Assembly (NCBI GenBank): GCA_034437895.1
Contig: DAOTTO010000031.1
Coordinates: 1 to 6,508, forward strand
From: JANRLJ01 sp034437895
GTDB lineage: Bacteria; Chloroflexota; Anaerolineae; Aggregatilineales; Phototrophicaceae
Reading direction: 5' to 3'
DNA length: 6,508 nucleotides
Part shown: in pieces, positions 5,897 through 6,508 of the stretch
Layout: every line of letters starts with the position of its first letter
Numbering within the stretch: the first letter of the stretch is position 1
Notes under the pieces: generated by a model
Databases searched by the model: none
The model's input: only the letters and a program-made list of their open reading frames with translations
What the model was told of the DNA's origin: nothing
Translations under genes and position numbers: made by a program

Positions 5897-5902
5897 TAGG
5901 AG
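5897..5902 (+). promoter_or_regulatory. Ribosome binding site of the osmC-like gene
   Basis: TAGGAG lies 5 nt before the ATG at 5908 and supports that start. Confidence 0.75.
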
Positions 5903-5907
5903 TCATC

Positions 5908-6351
5908 ATGCATAAAACAAGCGTCACCCTTGAAAATGATTATCGAACAACGATGCAGGCACGCCAACACCTTTGGTACAGCGATATGCCTGTTGAAGAC
6001 GGCGGCACAGATACCGCACCAAACCCTGAAGAAGGGCTGCTCGGCTTTTTAGGGTCTTGCATGGCGATGACGGCGCAGCTTTACGCCAATCGCAAAGGGT
6101 GGCCTTTGGAGCGGGTTGAAGTTACGCTCGATTTACAGCGCTTTAACGGCAGCGATTACGCCGGATATGAGGGCGAAGCCAAGTTTATCCACGAAATCCG
6201 CGAGTCCATCATCTTTTATGGCCCGCTGGATGACGACCAACGTACCCGGTTGCTGGAAATCGCGGGTAAATGCCCGGTGCGCCGCATCCTGACCTCGCCC
6301 ACGTTTTTTGTCGAACTGCCGCTGGAGCCGAAAATCCTATCGGCTGAATAG
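5908..6351 (+). CDS. OsmC/Ohr-family protein, thiol peroxidase-like
   Basis: A 147-residue cytoplasmic OsmC-like protein. Members with the full cysteine pair reduce organic hydroperoxides using two reactive cysteines in a domain-swapped dimer. Visible signatures are GGTDTAPNPEEGLLGFLGSC (32-51), with Glu41/Glu42 and the first cysteine Cys51; MTAQLYANRKGWPLERVEV (54-72), typical of the YhfA-like branch; and GPLDDDQRTRLLEIAGKCPV (105-124), with the second cysteine Cys122. Both cysteines are present. The usual CPVHR motif reads CPVRR, so the His is replaced by Arg. Length is normal for the family. The gene is preceded by a dyad (5865-5891) and a close ribosome binding site. A TnpB element end begins about 11 nt after its stop, in convergent orientation, without damaging the coding region. 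Substrate and physiological role are inferred from the family only. Confidence 0.93.
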   Translation: MHKTSVTLENDYRTTMQARQHLWYSDMPVEDGGTDTAPNPEEGLLGFLGSCMAMTAQLYANRKGWPLERVEVTLDLQRFNGSDYAGYEGEAKFIHEIRESIIFYGPLDDDQRTRLLEIAGKCPVRRILTSPTFFVELPLEPKILSAE

Positions 6352-6362
6352 AGACTGTGCTT

Positions 6363-6470
6363 GTGACATACTCCCCACGCCTAAAGGCGGGGGCTTCTGC
6401 CGTGAACGCCGGATGCCGTGCTTGACGCAGGGACTTCCACCGACTGAGACAGTATGAGGCGATGCCCCGC
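6363..6470 (-). ncRNA. Candidate right-end omega RNA (reRNA) of the TnpB element
   Basis: TnpB nucleases use a guide RNA transcribed from the element's right end. It overlaps the tnpB 3' end, and its guide part is copied from the flanking DNA. The hairpin at 6373-6393 and the element end at about 6363 fit this arrangement. The 5' boundary given here is arbitrary, and the guide would continue to the left into 6343-6362. No promoter or processing site can be seen. Confidence 0.35.
6373..6393. repeat. Terminal hairpin of the TnpB element
   Basis: CCCC-A-CGCC, loop TAAA, then GGCG-GGGG: an 8-bp stem with one bulged A. Subterminal hairpins of this type are the sites recognised by the TnpA transposase of IS200/IS605 elements and also form part of the omega RNA. 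The tnpB stop codon (6381-6383) lies at the stem-loop boundary. Confidence 0.75.
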
Positions 6471-6508
6471 CTCAAGAATGTTGATCGCCGCGTTGTGATC
6501 TCGATCTA
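6381..6508 (-). CDS. tnpB: TnpB RNA-guided nuclease, C-terminal fragment cut by the window edge
   Basis: The last 41 codons of a tnpB gene. The first visible residues, DRDHNAAINIL, are the family's RuvC-III motif, which carries the last catalytic Asp (DRD-x-NAA). They are followed by a variable tail ending GVHGRSPRL and TAG. The C-terminal tail has no internal stops, so this end of the gene looks intact; whether the rest is complete cannot be seen. TnpB is an omega-RNA-guided DNA endonuclease that helps retain the element at its donor site. It is convergent with the osmC-like gene. Confidence 0.85.
   Translation of the reverse strand, partial: DRDHNAAINILEAGHRLILSQSVEVPASSTASGVHGRSPRL

Larger units (their letters stand above)
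6363..6508 (-). mobile_element. Right end of an IS200/IS605-type (TnpB) element
   Basis: The window ends inside this element. Visible are the tnpB 3' end, its terminal hairpin (6373-6393) and the outer sequence GTGACATAC (6363-6371), which resembles right ends of TnpB elements I recall. The exact edge is an estimate: it lies between the osmC stop (6351) and 6371. Such elements have no inverted repeats or target duplication, so only comparison with an empty site would fix it. Confidence 0.7.

Noticed and set aside
6209..6475. Minus-strand open frame of 88 codons crossing osmC and the element end
   Set aside because: It is out of frame with tnpB, overlaps the clear osmC-like gene antisense, and the tnpB C-terminus is better supported in the other frame.
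1..6508. CRISPR array, toxin-antitoxin pair or phage-defence module
   Set aside because: No spaced direct repeats and no paired small genes with recognisable toxin, antitoxin or defence motifs were seen on either strand.

Overview
The window looks like ordinary bacterial chromosome carrying two pieces of insertion-sequence debris. The lineage is most likely Chloroflexota (Anaerolineae-like). I infer this from gene style: a Thr/Pro-rich lipoprotein ending in a bacterial SH3 domain, a soluble multi-PAS/GAF histidine kinase, and IS1-like and TnpB elements of the kind common there. No rRNA or marker gene confirms it.

Layout from left to right. Positions 1-612 hold a decayed IS1-family transposase on the minus strand, with its 5' part missing, a frameshift at an A8 run, internal losses and an in-frame TGA. 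It abuts the intrinsic terminator (619-647) of a well-folded tRNA-Leu(UAA) gene (673-753, minus). The tRNA promoter (TTGACG, 17 bp, TAAACT; 801-829) overlaps the stop codon of the next gene. Then come three minus-strand genes transcribed right to left: a GTG-started PAS-PAS-GAF-PAS histidine kinase (2594-5050), a four-helix membrane-anchored metallophosphoesterase (1407-2594) whose ATG shares one base with the kinase TAA, and an SH3-domain lipoprotein (826-1341).

A divergent intergenic region (5051-5361) with two clear dyads separates this block from two plus-strand genes: an unrecognised 133-residue protein (5362-5763) and an OsmC-family thiol peroxidase-like protein (5908-6351), which has a perfect 7-bp inverted repeat just upstream of its ribosome binding site. 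At the right edge, convergent with osmC, is the C-terminal end of a TnpB (IS200/IS605-type) gene with its element-end hairpin, inserted just after the osmC stop codon.

How the genes may work together: the kinase and phosphoesterase are probably co-translated and could form one signalling unit. The kinase has every catalytic box but no transmembrane segment and no response regulator nearby. The phosphoesterase keeps most metal-binding motifs but has Gly-Thr-Tyr-Thr where the family has Gly-Asn-His-Asp/Glu, which is the most unusual protein-level feature here. I see no CRISPR array, phage module or clear new defence system.
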